From Leucobacter sp. OLIS6 (lineage in GTDB: Bacteria > Actinomycetota > Actinomycetes > Actinomycetales > Microbacteriaceae): 64,000 bases of DNA. The DNA lies in assembly GCF_002752355.1 (NCBI RefSeq), contig NZ_MRAV01000014.1, positions 310,001-374,000 on the forward strand, read 5' to 3'. A program made the translations under genes and the position numbers. Shown in pieces: positions 63,061 to 64,000 of the stretch (its first letter is position 1; every line of letters starts with the position of its first letter). The notes beneath the pieces are model-generated. The model did not search any database. It saw only the letters and a list, made by a program, of their open reading frames with translations, and was not told the DNA's origin.

Positions 63061-63978
63061 TCAGGCGGCGTCGGCGATCAGCGCGATCGCGTCGTCGAGG
63101 TCGGCGGGGGTCTTCACGGCCACGGTCGGCACGCCCTTGAGCGCGCGCTTCGCGATGCCGGTGAGCGCCCCGGCCGGGGTGAGCTCGATGAGGCCGGTGA
63201 TGCCGGCGTCCTGGAACGAGGTCATGCAGGCGTCCCAGCGCACGGGGTTCGCGATCTGCGAGACGAGCAGTTCGAGGTACCGGGCACCGCTCTCGATGCG
63301 GCTGCCATCGGCGTTGGTCCAGAGGGGACGCACCGGATCGTTGGGGGTGACCGCTGCTGCTGCGTCGGCGAGCACGGGCACGGCCTCGGCCATGAACTCG
63401 GTGTGGAACGCGCCGGCGACCTGGAGCGGGATCACGCGTACTCCTCGCGGGGCGTTCTCGCCGAGCGCGAGGAGGGCTTCGCGGGTGCCCGCTGCGACGA
63501 TCTGGCCGCCGCCGTTGCGGTTGGCGGGAGTCAGGCCCTGCGCCTCGATCGCGGCGAGCACGTCGGCCTCGACGCCGCCGACCACCGCGGCCATGCCGGT
63601 CTCGGCGCGGGTGGCCGCGGCGGCCATCGCACGACCGCGAGTGCCGACGAGCGCGAGGGCGTCGCCGGCGTCGAGCACGCCGGCCGCTGCTGCCGCGGCG
63701 AACTCGCCGACGGAGTGGCCGGCCACGCCGATGCCGTCGAGCGATGTGCGCGCCTCGAGCGCGCGCCAGGCGAGCACGGAAGCGGCGACGATGAGCGGCT
63801 GGGCGACCGAGGTGTCGCGGATCGTGTCGGCGTCGCTCTCGGTGCCGTGCGCGATCAGATCGACGCCGCTCCGCTCGGAAGCGGCGGTGAGGAACTCGCG
63901 GGCGCCGGGTGCCTCGAGCCATTCGGAGAGGAAGCCGGGGGTCTGGGAGCCCTGTCCGGGGCAGGCGATGATGATCAC
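63061..63978 (-). CDS. fabD: malonyl-CoA:ACP transacylase
   Basis: Loads malonyl groups onto ACP. The 305-residue protein starts MIIIACPGQGSQTPGF at a GTG preceded by AGGA, with nucleophile Ser89 in GVAGHSVGEFAAA and the His of GAFHTEFM. First gene of the fab run inside the window; whether a FasR-type regulator lies upstream is beyond the window edge. Confidence 0.96.
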   Translation of the reverse strand: MIIIACPGQGSQTPGFLSEWLEAPGAREFLTAASERSGVDLIAHGTESDADTIRDTSVAQPLIVAASVLAWRALEARTSLDGIGVAGHSVGEFAAAAAAGVLDAGDALALVGTRGRAMAAAATRAETGMAAVVGGVEADVLAAIEAQGLTPANRNGGGQIVAAGTREALLALGENAPRGVRVIPLQVAGAFHTEFMAEAVPVLADAAAAVTPNDPVRPLWTNADGSRIESGARYLELLVSQIANPVRWDACMTSFQDAGITGLIELTPAGALTGIAKRALKGVPTVAVKTPADLDDAIALIADAA

Positions 63979-64000
63979 GGGTCCTAGTTTCTCAGATCAG

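Overview
The window is GC-rich DNA with the gene order of an actinobacterium. Micrococcales, most likely Microbacteriaceae, fits best; Leucobacter-like is possible but the genus cannot be fixed from this sequence. The signs are the blocks ruvAB-yajC-secDF-rel, rpsD-alaS-ruvX-mltG-aroECKB, efp-nusB-pyrRBC-(PH)-carAB-pyrF-gmk and fabD-fabH-acpP-fabF, many GTG starts, many ATGA/GTGA gene overlaps, and many genes whose -10 box lies 6 to 8 nt before the start codon (probably leaderless mRNAs).

Layout. 1-989: start of a DUF2207 membrane protein, cut by the window edge. 1032-2925: leuA behind a leaderless leader peptide with three leucine codons and a terminator hairpin. 2927-10276: a LexA-type box, then ruvA, ruvB, yajC, secD, secF and rel. 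10255-12146 (minus): an AbiEi-antitoxin-like protein and a DUF349 protein. 12268-14962: rarA and an acyltransferase. 14963-24533: rpsD with a long leader, a small membrane protein, alaS, ruvX, mltG, aroE, aroC, aroK, aroB. 24579-32075: a block of accessory genes lying between aroB and efp: DUF4259, an MFS exporter, a divergent AAA-ATPase / VWA-protein pair with an unknown partner, a GDPD-family phosphodiesterase and a hotdog thioesterase. 32186-43044: efp, nusB and the pyrimidine operon, preceded by a PyrR-type RNA element and ending in a guanylate kinase fused to an mIHF-like domain. 43054-49639: a DMT transporter, a MacB-like ABC exporter divergent from a two-component system, an alkyladenine DNA glycosylase and a small membrane protein. 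49657-49780: a tRNA with anticodon CAU and a terminator. 49839-60170: accessory genes (unknown protein, TmrB-like ATPase, small membrane proteins, CtaG-like protein, TetR regulator with MFS pump, a flavin amine oxidase, an alpha/beta hydrolase, a glutamine amidotransferase, a VOC protein, DUF3145). 60339-63978 (minus): type II fatty-acid synthesis genes.

How the genes work together. The core blocks serve leucine, chorismate, UMP and fatty-acid synthesis, Sec export, Holliday-junction processing, the stringent response and translation. Regulation is readable at several points: attenuation before leuA, SOS control of ruvAB, PyrR control at the pyrR ribosome-binding site, and TetR autoregulation at 53510-53560. 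The points I find least ordinary are the mIHF-Gmk fusion, the AAA/VWA/unknown module in its own divergent promoter region, the Gly/Met/Pro-rich outer loops shared by the histidine kinase and the ABC permease beside it, and the absence of ruvC from the ruvAB locus. No CRISPR array, insertion sequence, prophage or rRNA gene was seen.
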